From Maridesulfovibrio sp. (GTDB taxonomy: Bacteria; Desulfobacterota; Desulfovibrionia; Desulfovibrionales; Desulfovibrionaceae): a DNA stretch of 64,000 bases. Under the pieces are notes generated by a model. That model was given only the letters and a program-made list of their open reading frames with translations. It was not told the origin of the DNA and did not search any database. The position numbers were made by a program, and so were the translations under genes. The stretch spans positions 1,431,501 through 1,495,500 of the forward strand of contig NZ_OY762999.1 of NCBI RefSeq assembly GCF_963666665.1, given 5' to 3'. Positions 14,251 through 22,463 of this stretch are shown here, piece after piece (position 1 is the stretch's first letter; the number at the start of each line of letters is the position of its first letter).

Positions 14251-16098
14251 CTAATTATTAACTATATCCATAAACTCGGCTTCGGTCATGATCTCAACTC
14301 CCTTGGCCTTAGCGGATTCGATCTTCTTAGCTCCAACCTTACTGCCACAGACCAGAAAATCAGTCTTACCGGATACGGAAGTCTGAACTTTTGCGCCCAT
14401 ACGCCTTGCCATGGCCTGCATGTCTTCGCGGCTGCCCTGCTCCATTTTTCCGGTAAAAACGATGCCTTTACCTGTGATGGGGCTTTCCATGGATTCAGTT
14501 TCGGAAATCAGCGGGGTACGGCGAAGATTAAAATCAAACTCCAACATATGCAGGATGGTTTCTTTAATCGCAGCGATTCCCTCGGTCACTGAGTGACTGG
14601 TAATGTCACCAAAACCGTGCAACTCAATAAGCTGTTCCTGTTTGACATTCACGACGTCTTCAAGCTTGAAATAACCCAAAAGCTTACGGCTGTCCGCCTT
14701 GCCGAGATCGGGAATCCCGAAAGCAGCAAGAAAACGCCAGTCGTCGGTTTCCTTGGTCTTGCTAATGTACAGAGCTTCCGCAAGGTTGGTGGACTGTACC
14801 GGACCGAAACCAAGTTTCTGAAAATCATCTTCGGCCATTGTATAAACGGATTCAAGAGAATTATGCCCGGCCTTAACCAGTTTGGAGATAGTCTTCTTGC
14901 CGAACCAGTCTGCATTGCCGAGAGTCTTAAACCAGTATTCCAAACGCTGTTCCACGCGTGCCGGACAACTGAAATCAGGACATTTCAAAAAGTCATTCTG
15001 CCAGAAAAGTTCTGCACCGCAGGAAGGACATTCAGCAGGCAATTCCACATCCTGTGCGGGCTTGATCACTTCCTCAAGCTTGGGGATAACCTCGCCGCTG
15101 CGAATAATGCGAATAGTTGCACCAATGCCGATCCCCTGATCACGGAGCATGCCGGCATTATGAGCGGTAACGTTTCGGATAGTAGCCCCGGAAACAGAGA
15201 CGGGCTTAACTTCCATGACCGGAGTAACCGCACCCATGCGGCCTACCTGCCAACGGATTCCTTCAACCTCAGTTACCGCAGACTCGCCCTTCTTCTTGAT
15301 GGCAATCTGCCAGCGATAATGATGGGCTGTAGCGCCAAGACGCTCCTGAAGTGCGGTATCAGTTACTTCGGCCACCATGCCGTCCAGCGGATAATCAGCA
15401 GCTTCCCAGAGTTCATCGGTAATTTCCCAAACACGGCTGACCAGCTCTTCACCGTTCACAACCTTTTTAGGCAAGGTGCTGTATGGCACAAAACGTACAG
15501 CCTCATCCTGCAAAGCCTGCTTAGCGGCTTCATTCACCTTGTCTGAAGTAATGATACCAACGACCATATTCCGCGGGTGCTCAAAGTGATCGGACAAATG
15601 CTCATCAAAATATTCAAGGCTGCAAACAATCTCACCAACGCCCTGACCACGCCCGCCAACAGCAATCACGCCCTTGGCAAAAGCACTGGAAATTTCATAA
15701 CCAACTTCGCCGTTACCGCGAGTAGCAAAAATTTTACCGTCATCACGTGCAGCAAGACCATCAAGCTTGGGAGTAATACGGTAGGTAACTTCCTTGATAC
15801 CCATAGTTTTTGCTTCCTTTTCAACACGGGAAACAAATCGCTCAAGCTCTTCAGTTGTGTACGCTTTCTCGGTAGATAGCATAGGCTTGGGGTGACGCAC
15901 CTCAACCTTTTCGCTGAAATTCTCAGGTTCTACATTGGTCAGGAAAGGGTTTTCAGGATCAAGGTCACGAAGCTGCTCAGTAAGTTCATCATAACGGGCA
16001 TCACTAATAGTCGGCATACCACGGCGATATGCTTCGTTATGCCTCTCAAGAAGCGCAACTAAATCTTTAATTTCTTTATTTTTATTTTTCACGATCAA
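14251..16098 (-). CDS. Divergent NAD+-dependent DNA ligase (LigA-like)
   Basis: This 615-aa protein has the LigA order: domain Ia (MPTISDARYDELTEQL near residue 29), adenylation domain with the nucleotidyl-lysine K111 in PKLDGLA, OB fold, a zinc finger (C357, C360, C373, C378), helix-hairpin-helix repeats and a C-terminal BRCT domain (~540-615). It is shorter than the usual ~670 aa and unusual in key places. TRGDG is TRGNG, the NPRNAAAGS motif is HPRNMVVGI, and motif IV reads DGMVAEV (239-245) where the family has DGVVIK, so the conserved lysine is Glu244. It may be an accessory ligase rather than the housekeeping copy. The start is uncertain: TTG at 16098 or GTG at 16092, neither with a good ribosome-binding site. 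Confidence 0.85.
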   Translation of the reverse strand: MIVKNKNKEIKDLVALLERHNEAYRRGMPTISDARYDELTEQLRDLDPENPFLTNVEPENFSEKVEVRHPKPMLSTEKAYTTEELERFVSRVEKEAKTMGIKEVTYRITPKLDGLAARDDGKIFATRGNGEVGYEISSAFAKGVIAVGGRGQGVGEIVCSLEYFDEHLSDHFEHPRNMVVGIITSDKVNEAAKQALQDEAVRFVPYSTLPKKVVNGEELVSRVWEITDELWEAADYPLDGMVAEVTDTALQERLGATAHHYRWQIAIKKKGESAVTEVEGIRWQVGRMGAVTPVMEVKPVSVSGATIRNVTAHNAGMLRDQGIGIGATIRIIRSGEVIPKLEEVIKPAQDVELPAECPSCGAELFWQNDFLKCPDFSCPARVEQRLEYWFKTLGNADWFGKKTISKLVKAGHNSLESVYTMAEDDFQKLGFGPVQSTNLAEALYISKTKETDDWRFLAAFGIPDLGKADSRKLLGYFKLEDVVNVKQEQLIELHGFGDITSHSVTEGIAAIKETILHMLEFDFNLRRTPLISETESMESPITGKGIVFTGKMEQGSREDMQAMARRMGAKVQTSVSGKTDFLVCGSKVGAKKIESAKAKGVEIMTEAEFMDIVNN

Positions 16099-16168
16099 CT
16101 TTATATTTTAAAAAGGAATTTTGCGAACACAAAAGCGAAGCACTAATAAAAGTTTATGATGAGTCCAG

Positions 16169-16277
16169 AGAAACTTTTTCCAAATAGTTTCTTACCTATA
16201 GCCGTTAGGCGAGAGCTTCCTGCTCGAGCCTTACGGATACAGAGAGCAGCGCTGGCCCTCGTAGAGCCGCCGGAGGC
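16169..16277. repeat. Intergenic hairpins with GCCGCCGGAGGC motif
   Basis: Between the channel gene's stop and the ligase start lie an AGAAACT/AGTTTCT hairpin starting at 16169 and the 12-mer GCCGCCGGAGGC at 16266-16277, the reverse complement of 14159-14170. Nothing in 16099-16281 looks coding. The region resembles the dispersed elements beside dapB and may act in transcript ends. Confidence 0.5.
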
Positions 16278-16281
16278 ATTC

Positions 16282-17319
16282 TTAAAGAATCTTGCTAATA
16301 GCGGAGAGATCGGAAATTTTACCGACAGTGAGCAGGGTATCACCTGCTTCAATGACTTCTTTGGGGCCGGGGTTAAAGACCATTTCACCACTTCCCTTAC
16401 GGATGGCAATAATAATCAGATTGAACCGGGGACGAATCTTGGATTCAATCAAATCCAGTCCTACCAGCTCGGAAGAATCGGTAACGAAAAGTTCTTCCAT
16501 CTGCAAGTCGATTTTGCCACGCATGGCAATATCGAGAAAGTTTGTCACTGTAGGCCTGAGTACTGACTGGGCCATGCGGATTCCACCGATGGTATGCGGC
16601 AGGACAACGCGGTCGGCTCCTGCAAATTCAAGCCGTGAGATGCTGGCGGTATCATTACCCCGGGCAATAATATTTACTTTAACATTGGACTGTCGTGCGA
16701 TCAGAGTCACATAAACATTGGCTGCTTCATCGGAGAGTGCGGCAATCAGAGTCTTGGCATTCTGCAACCCGGCCAGCTTAAGGGTTTCATCGCTGGTGGC
16801 ATCTCCTTCGATACAGGCGATCCCGGCTGCTTCCATCTGAGCAATCAGCTCAGGATTGCTTTCGATTACAACAATATCAAGACCTTCATCCATGACCTCT
16901 TTGGTCACAATAGCTCCGATACGGCCATAACCGCAGACAATAATATGATTTTTGAATTTTCCGATTGTCTTCTGCATCCTGCGTCTCCCTAGAATTGCCT
17001 GCAAACGCCCTTCCACCAACAGTTGAGAAAAAGCACCGATCAAATATGCAAAACCACCCACGCCACCAAGGATCAGAATGGAAGTAAAAAGCCTGCCCTG
17101 ATCGGACAAAGGCAATACTTCCATAAATCCCACAGTGGAAAGAGTGATGACAACCATGTAAAAGCTGTTCAGTAAATTCCATCCCTCAATCCACATATAG
17201 CCAACAATTCCGCTGATAAAAACAAGCGTCATATAAATGAAACCGGAGATAAGCCCCCAGAACATTCCGAAATCACGCCTTAAGCGGAGCAGCTTTACAA
17301 ATAGGGATTTGGATTTCAT
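16282..17319 (-). CDS. RCK-domain potassium channel
   Basis: The 345-aa protein has a two-helix channel module: first helix ~20-42, pore helix ~48-60, selectivity filter at 62-66, second helix ~74-96. A TrkA_N/RCK domain follows with nucleotide motif GYGRIG (130-135) and VIESNPE, and a TrkA_C domain lies near 260-345. It should be a ligand-gated K+ channel similar to Kch or MthK. The filter reads TVGFM instead of TVGYG, with Met in place of the second glycine, so selectivity may differ. TrkA_C domains can bind c-di-AMP, and cdaA is in the same window, but this link is only a suggestion. It lies 35 bp downstream of uvrB on the same strand. Confidence 0.88.
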   Translation of the reverse strand: MKSKSLFVKLLRLRRDFGMFWGLISGFIYMTLVFISGIVGYMWIEGWNLLNSFYMVVITLSTVGFMEVLPLSDQGRLFTSILILGGVGGFAYLIGAFSQLLVEGRLQAILGRRRMQKTIGKFKNHIIVCGYGRIGAIVTKEVMDEGLDIVVIESNPELIAQMEAAGIACIEGDATSDETLKLAGLQNAKTLIAALSDEAANVYVTLIARQSNVKVNIIARGNDTASISRLEFAGADRVVLPHTIGGIRMAQSVLRPTVTNFLDIAMRGKIDLQMEELFVTDSSELVGLDLIESKIRPRFNLIIIAIRKGSGEMVFNPGPKEVIEAGDTLLTVGKISDLSAISKIL

Positions 17320-17354
17320 TCCTGACAGTCCAGGTTGATTGTTAACCGACGAAA

Positions 17355-19361
17355 TTATCCGAGACTGAGAATCTTCTCCCGCAAGCCTTGAATACGGTCA
17401 CGCAGTTCGGCAGCTTTTTCAAACTCAAGCTCTGCCGCGTATTTACGCATATCTTTCTCAAGCTTCCGAACTTCTTTTTCCATTTTTGCGGGATCAAGTC
17501 CATACTCTGCAGCTTCTTCAGCAGCGATCTTTACCTCACCGCCCGACCAGTTATCAGAGTACAATGTTCCCAGCATATTATCCAGTGATTTAGAGATGGT
17601 CTGGGGCACGATACCATGGGCCTCGTTGTACTCCATCTGCTTCTCACGGCGGCGATAAGTTTCGTCTATGGCCGTACGCATGGAGTGGGTCACATTATCT
17701 GCATAAAGGATAACCCTCCCTTCGGCATTACGAGCCGCACGACCGAATGTCTGGATCAAAGATCGGGTAGAACGCAAGAACCCTTCCTTATCCGCATCCA
17801 AAATGGCAACAAGGGATACTTCAGGTATATCAAGACCTTCACGCAGGAGGTTAATACCTACGAGCGCCACGAATTCCCCGGCACGCAAGGACTGGATAAT
17901 AGCCATGCGCTCCATGGTATCAATGTCCGAATGCAGATATTTTGCCTCCACTCCCATCTGATTGAAATACTCAGTCAGGTCTTCGGCCATACGCTTGGTC
18001 AGGGTGGTAATCAGCACCCGCTCACCGCGTTTCTCTCGCTTTTTGCACTCTGCAAGCAGATCGTCCATCTGCCCTTTTACCGGGCGGACTTCAATCTCAG
18101 GATCAAGCAATCCGGTTGGACGGATAATCTGCTCAACCACAAGACCCTGCGCCCGTTCCATTTCCCAAGGGCCTGGAGTCGCGGAAACATAGACGGTCTG
18201 CCCGATTTTGTCGAGAAATTCATCAAAGCATAACGGCCTGTTATCAAGAGCTGAAGGAAGCCTGAAACCGAAATTAACCAATGTGGTTTTACGCGAACGG
18301 TCACCATTGTACATAGCGCCCACCTGCGGCACGGCGATATGGGATTCATCCATGAAAAGTAGAAAATCGTCCGGGAAATAATGGATCAGGGTTGCCGGAG
18401 GCTCACCTTCCTTACGTCCATCCAAATGTCGGGAATAGTTCTCGATCCCATTACAATAACCGATCTCCTCAATCATCTCCAGATCATACATAGTGCGCTG
18501 CTCAATGCGCTGCGCTTCGATCAGCTTGTTCTCTTTCTTATAGAGAGTCAGAGTCTCAGAAAGCTCATTGCGAATATCTTCCCGTGCACGCTCAAGGTTA
18601 TCCTGATCCGACACAAAGTGACTGGCCGGATAGATAACAGTCTTGCGTCTGCGCCCGGTAACTTCCCCGGTCAACGGATCGGTTTCAAGAATGGAATCAA
18701 TCTCATCACCGAAAAATTCAATGCGCAAAGCCTGCTCACGAGCATAGGCCGGAATAATTTCGATTACATCTCCGCGCACCCGAAAGGTTCCGCGATGGAA
18801 ATCATAATCATTGCGCTCGTATTGCACTTCAACCAGCCGATCCATGAGCTCTTCCATGGAAAGTTCCTGCCCCTCTTCCACCGGGATAATCATCTTGGCG
18901 TAAAATTCAGGAGAACCGAGACCGTAGATGCAGGAGACTGAAGCCACGATTATGACATCGCGCCTTGTCAGCAAGGCGTGGGTGGCGGAGTGACGCAATT
19001 TATCAATATCATCGTTGATGGACGAATCTTTTTCGATATAAGTATCAGAATGCGGCAGATATGCTTCCGGCTGGTAGTAATCATAATAACTGACAAAATA
19101 TTCAACAGCATTATGCGGGAACAACGCTTTGAATTCATTAAAAAGCTGAGCCGCCAGAGTCTTGTTGGGAGCCATTACCAAGGTTGGGCGATTAAGCTCC
19201 TTGATCACGTTTGCCATAGCAAAGGTTTTACCCGTACCGGTAGCACCGAGCAGGATCTGATCCTGTACGCCGTGCTTAATATTTTCAACCAGTTGCTTCA
19301 CCGCTTCAGGCTGATCGCCCTTAAGGGTGTAGTCACTTACAAGCTCAAAATTGTTCGCCAT
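17355..19361 (-). CDS. uvrB: Excinuclease ABC subunit B
   Basis: UvrB is the damage-verifying helicase-like subunit of nucleotide excision repair, loaded by UvrA and working with UvrC. The 668-aa length is normal. It has Walker A GATGTGKT near residue 39, the beta-hairpin segment YFVSYYDYYQPEAYLP, the DESH box (MDESHIAVPQ), helicase motifs TLTKRMAEDLTEYF and QTFGRAARN, and a C-terminal UVR domain (MRKYAAELEFEKAAELRDRI) for UvrC contact. The ATG lies in a divergent gap of 99 bp with the plus-strand gene at 19461. I see no LexA box I could support. Confidence 0.97.
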   Translation of the reverse strand: MANNFELVSDYTLKGDQPEAVKQLVENIKHGVQDQILLGATGTGKTFAMANVIKELNRPTLVMAPNKTLAAQLFNEFKALFPHNAVEYFVSYYDYYQPEAYLPHSDTYIEKDSSINDDIDKLRHSATHALLTRRDVIIVASVSCIYGLGSPEFYAKMIIPVEEGQELSMEELMDRLVEVQYERNDYDFHRGTFRVRGDVIEIIPAYAREQALRIEFFGDEIDSILETDPLTGEVTGRRRKTVIYPASHFVSDQDNLERAREDIRNELSETLTLYKKENKLIEAQRIEQRTMYDLEMIEEIGYCNGIENYSRHLDGRKEGEPPATLIHYFPDDFLLFMDESHIAVPQVGAMYNGDRSRKTTLVNFGFRLPSALDNRPLCFDEFLDKIGQTVYVSATPGPWEMERAQGLVVEQIIRPTGLLDPEIEVRPVKGQMDDLLAECKKREKRGERVLITTLTKRMAEDLTEYFNQMGVEAKYLHSDIDTMERMAIIQSLRAGEFVALVGINLLREGLDIPEVSLVAILDADKEGFLRSTRSLIQTFGRAARNAEGRVILYADNVTHSMRTAIDETYRRREKQMEYNEAHGIVPQTISKSLDNMLGTLYSDNWSGGEVKIAAEEAAEYGLDPAKMEKEVRKLEKDMRKYAAELEFEKAAELRDRIQGLREKILSLG

Positions 19362-19460
19362 TATGGTGGGTTCCCGACTTGTGCTGTTAAATTAAAATAG
19401 TTATGAGAAGAAAGTAACAAGCTGACAAGCTCATTAAAACATTCATTTTGCGAGGTAGCA

Positions 19461-19958
19461 ATGATTCCTATAATCCAAATAGAAAACGGTGAAATACCCA
19501 GTCCGCGCGGATACGCTGTATCCATGGTCATCAAGAGCTTTAAAGGCCGCCGCGATGTCGAAGTGCATCTTTTCCGTCCCGAATGGGATGAAGCGGATGA
19601 AAACAAGATTAAGTGGGACAATCTCTTCGGCAGCCCAGCTACTCTCGATGCAATCCCTGATGCAAAGAAAGACCGCATGATTGTCCTCGAATCATTTACT
19701 ATGGAAGAGCGCGATCAGGTTGTTGAATATCTCAAGGATCATTACTCATCAAGGCTGGAATCCATCTTCTCCACCCCCATGGAATTTCCCGTGCCCACAG
19801 GTCTGCCGCCGCTTTCTTCCATCACCGAAGGTAAGGATATCGGGCTGATCAAATTTGAAAAAGTGCCCCATTTCGACCTCCCCTTCGCCCTGCGCGGCCT
19901 GTACAATCTCGGAGCACACCGTCCGCTGGTTGAAACCCGCGAAGGTGATGATAATTAG
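19461..19958 (+). CDS. Conserved hypothetical protein
   Basis: I do not recognise this 165-aa protein beyond seeming typical of desulfovibrios. It is soluble and acidic with no signal peptide or membrane span. The first half is a mixed alpha/beta segment (IQIENGEIPSPRGYAVSMVI, DVEVHLFRPEWDEADE). The second half has a Pro-rich stretch (MEFPVPTGLPPLSS) and ends in RGLYNLGAHRPLVETREGDDN. There are no obvious catalytic residues. The ATG follows GCGAGGTAGCA, a usable site. It is a single gene, divergent from uvrB and ending before a strong bidirectional terminator shared with aat. Confidence 0.75.
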   Translation: MIPIIQIENGEIPSPRGYAVSMVIKSFKGRRDVEVHLFRPEWDEADENKIKWDNLFGSPATLDAIPDAKKDRMIVLESFTMEERDQVVEYLKDHYSSRLESIFSTPMEFPVPTGLPPLSSITEGKDIGLIKFEKVPHFDLPFALRGLYNLGAHRPLVETREGDDN

Positions 19959-20004
19959 TAGGATTCGCAAATTGAAAGCGCATCAATATTTTATCTGAAC
20001 TTAA

Positions 20005-20040
20005 AAAGCGGAGGATTCTTTAAGAATCCTCCGCTTTGAT
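20005..20040. terminator. Bidirectional Rho-independent terminator
   Basis: Arms AAAGCGGAGGATTCTT (20005-20020) and its complement (20022-20037) form a long near-perfect stem with A-rich and T-rich flanks. It lies between the plus-strand hypothetical gene and minus-strand aat, eight bases from the aat stop. Confidence 0.85.
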
Positions 20041-20044
20041 ATTT

Positions 20045-20767
20045 CTAACTTAAAACTTCCGTTATCATCTCATACTCCCCTTCCATAAACTCCCACCTCC
20101 CACGAAGGGCCGGATGCTCTAAAGCCTCATCAAGCATGTCCAGAAAGTCATCCCGGCTGACTTCTTCAGCTCCTAAGGATTTGAGATGATCTGTCGGCTG
20201 CTGGCAATCCACAAAATGAAATTCGCGATTCTTCAACCATTGTACGAGATACGAAAAGCCAACCTTGGAAGCATCCGGCTCAAGGAAAAACATGGATTCA
20301 CCGGAAAAGACCTTACCAAGTGAAACCCCGTAAAGACCGCCGACAAGATTGCCTTCCCGGTTCCAGACCTCCACACTATGCACAAAACCGAGCTTATGCA
20401 GCTTTACATAAGCTTCAATCATTTCGGGCAGAATCCATGTCCCGGCCTGCCCCGGACGAAATTTGCGGGCGCAATTGGCGATAACACTTTCAAATGAACG
20501 GTCAAAAGTAACGGAATATTCCCTGTTCCTGACCTTGCGCTTTACGCGGCGCGAGACATGCAACTTGTCAAAATTCAATATCAAACGGGGATCAAGCGAC
20601 CACCACAAAATCGGCGAGCGCTCATCATACCACGGGAAAATACCTGAAGCATAAGCAGAGAGCAGCCTTTCCGGGCTGAGATCACCTCCAACCGCGAGCA
20701 GGCCATCCGGCTCCGCTTCATCAGGATTGGGGAAGATGGGGTCTTCTATCAGTCTGTAAACAACCAT
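20045..20767 (-). CDS. aat: Leucyl/phenylalanyl-tRNA-protein transferase
   Basis: Aat adds Leu or Phe from aminoacyl-tRNA to proteins with N-terminal Arg or Lys, creating N-degrons read by ClpS for ClpAP. The 240-aa product shows the family motifs FPNPDEAEPDGLLAVGGDL, SAYASGIFPWYDE, WWSLDPR, GTWILPEMIEAY, GGLYGVSLGKVFSGESMF and FVDCQQPTDHLKSLGAE. I start at the ATG at 20767 (AAGGA 5 nt upstream); the frame is open for 55 more codons but overlaps the PreA-like gene. The window also holds clpA and clpS about 2 kb away, so this N-end-rule branch is clustered. Confidence 0.96.
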   Translation of the reverse strand: MVVYRLIEDPIFPNPDEAEPDGLLAVGGDLSPERLLSAYASGIFPWYDERSPILWWSLDPRLILNFDKLHVSRRVKRKVRNREYSVTFDRSFESVIANCARKFRPGQAGTWILPEMIEAYVKLHKLGFVHSVEVWNREGNLVGGLYGVSLGKVFSGESMFFLEPDASKVGFSYLVQWLKNREFHFVDCQQPTDHLKSLGAEEVSRDDFLDMLDEALEHPALRGRWEFMEGEYEMITEVLS

Positions 20768-20810
20768 AATAATCCTTTGGTTTCCGCCTATTTTAAATAA
20801 TAACTGATTA

Positions 20811-21947
20811 TTATGATTTGGCAATAGAGTTTGAAATATTATATTCCATACGTATCGCTTGTGCCGGACATAACCAAACACATAAACCGCACCCTGTGCA
20901 TTTGTCGCGACAAATGGAAAAAGCTTCATCAAAACGTTTTACCGCTCCATAAACACAAGCTTGGCATATCCCGCAGCTAAGACACTTCTCAGGCGAAATT
21001 ACCGCTGAGACTGACCGTTTGTCGATTTCTTCAAATTCCAAAAGATGCGCTAAAGCTTTACCTCTAAATGAATCAACAGAGAGGTAATTATGTTTCGCCA
21101 TGTATTGGCCGACCCTGTCATTAATCTCTGCAATCAGCCCGAAACCTTTAAGTAATATCCCTGTACAGATTTGAAATGTACTCGCACCCAAGAGCATATG
21201 CTCAATCGCATCATCTCCACTCAAAATTCCGCCGATGCCGGACACGGATATCTTTACAGATGATGCTATTGTCGCAACATGGGCCAATGCAATAGGCTTT
21301 ATGGCCTGCCCTGAATACCCACCAAAAGTCGGCAATAAAGGCTTAGCTGTTTCAATATCCACCCCTAACAGGCAGCGAACAGTGTCAATGGCGCTAAGAG
21401 CATCGGCCCCTCCGGCTTCAGCTGCCATTGCAATCTCGGCAATATCAGACACATTCGGAGACAGCTTCACCATTACCGGCACAGAGGAATGCTGAACCAA
21501 TCCCTTGGTATATTCAAAAACAAGATCCGGATTTGCACCAACAATCCTGCCGCTATCCGCATGTGGGCAACTAATCCCCAACTCCAGACCATCCACACCG
21601 TATTCTTGGAGTTGTTCCGCAAGTCGCACGACCTCATCAATAGAGTCCCCCATCAAGCTGGCAAAGACAACAGTGCCGGATTCTTTTGCTACCGCGATTT
21701 CCTGGCCCCACTCCTCCACGCTGTGCTCAGTATAGCGTTCTATGTTCTGCATTCCTTTGCCGTGAACTGCTATTCTAGGACAAGGATTTTGTTTGGGATG
21801 CCTGACAATAGTCTTAGTAACCACTGCGCCTGCACCTAGCCGGGAGCATTCAGCCATGGCCGCACCCGACCATGTAGGAGGTCCCGAAGCTACAATTAAC
21901 GGACTAACCAAATGAATTCCGGCAAAATCAACAGATAATATATCCAC
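20811..21947 (-). CDS. Dihydroorotate/dihydropyrimidine dehydrogenase-like protein with C-terminal 4Fe-4S domain
   Basis: The 378-aa protein has a TIM-barrel FMN domain of the DHOD/PreA type (residues ~1-310). Visible motifs are LIVASGPPTWSG, VVTKTIVRHPK, GLELGISCPHAD, VMVKLSPNVSD, GGYSGQAIKPIALA and ISVSGIGGI with GASTFQICTGIL. A C-terminal ferredoxin domain has two cluster motifs, CLSCGICQACV and CTGCGLCVWLCP. It most resembles the PreA subunit of dihydropyrimidine dehydrogenase, which needs a PreT partner not seen here. Reduction of uracil/thymine or a related FMN reaction is therefore a guess. The start is a GTG with AAGGA only two bases away, which is short, so the true start could differ slightly. 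Confidence 0.85.
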   Translation of the reverse strand: MDILSVDFAGIHLVSPLIVASGPPTWSGAAMAECSRLGAGAVVTKTIVRHPKQNPCPRIAVHGKGMQNIERYTEHSVEEWGQEIAVAKESGTVVFASLMGDSIDEVVRLAEQLQEYGVDGLELGISCPHADSGRIVGANPDLVFEYTKGLVQHSSVPVMVKLSPNVSDIAEIAMAAEAGGADALSAIDTVRCLLGVDIETAKPLLPTFGGYSGQAIKPIALAHVATIASSVKISVSGIGGILSGDDAIEHMLLGASTFQICTGILLKGFGLIAEINDRVGQYMAKHNYLSVDSFRGKALAHLLEFEEIDKRSVSAVISPEKCLSCGICQACVYGAVKRFDEAFSICRDKCTGCGLCVWLCPAQAIRMEYNISNSIAKS

Positions 21948-22012
21948 TTTCCTTCACCATCTTATAACTTGATAACCAGTTTACGCAGAAAAACTTACAT
22001 CACCCCAAAAGA

Positions 22013-22303
22013 TCACCACACAGCTTTGCCTATTGCCACCAAAGCAATCACAGACCAAATGATATTCAAGACTGCGGGCTGGTAAGCCCGTTTCTGTATA
22101 GAAATGAAGACAATTCCAACCGCTCCGGTAAGGTTCAAAAACTGATAGTACAGCCCCTTGGAATCCAACAAACCGAGACTGACCAAAAGATAAGCAAGCA
22201 CGATAGCCACCGTTCCATACCAGCCGACAGCCTCAAAAAGAAACGAAGTTCCTTCCCCCTCAACTTGAGCAGCTTGATCAGAATTATTAACTGATACTCC
22301 CAT
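22013..22303 (-). CDS. Small membrane protein, CBU_0592-like family
   Basis: This 96-aa protein has a polar N-terminus (residues 1-22) and three hydrophobic helices (~27-45, 54-70, 75-95). The glycine-containing first helix (EAVGWYGTVAIVLAYLLVS) and the ...QPAVLNIIWSVIALVAI ending fit the small CBU_0592-like membrane family of unknown function. It lies between the PreA-like gene and clpA, about 65 bp from the former on the same strand. No role can be assigned. Confidence 0.75.
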   Translation of the reverse strand: MGVSVNNSDQAAQVEGEGTSFLFEAVGWYGTVAIVLAYLLVSLGLLDSKGLYYQFLNLTGAVGIVFISIQKRAYQPAVLNIIWSVIALVAIGKAVW

Positions 22304-22393
22304 ACCCTTCCTTCTGTTTACTGTAATCTATTTCTCCAGTTATGGTTTAAAATAGAACTTATTTCAAACTTGTTGTCAAAAAACATATGAGAC

Positions 22394-22425
22394 AAAAAAT
22401 GGGAAGCTTCCTACGGAAACTTCCC
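22394..22425 (-). terminator. Rho-independent terminator of clpSA
   Basis: Stem GGGAAGCTTCC/GGAAACTTCCC (22401-22425, one mismatch) is followed on the minus strand by ATTTTTTG. It lies about 40 bp after the clpA stop. Confidence 0.8.
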
Positions 22426-22463
22426 CTTCAAATTCAACTTATTAATTCAGCTCAGCAACACGA

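Noticed and set aside
14593..15546. A 317-codon open frame on the plus strand, antisense to ligA
   Set aside because: It has no family motifs and lies wholly opposite a well-conserved gene; long antisense frames are common opposite genes in this sequence.
20768..20932. Extended start for aat
   Set aside because: It would overlap the PreA-like gene and lacks the AAGGA site found just before 20767.
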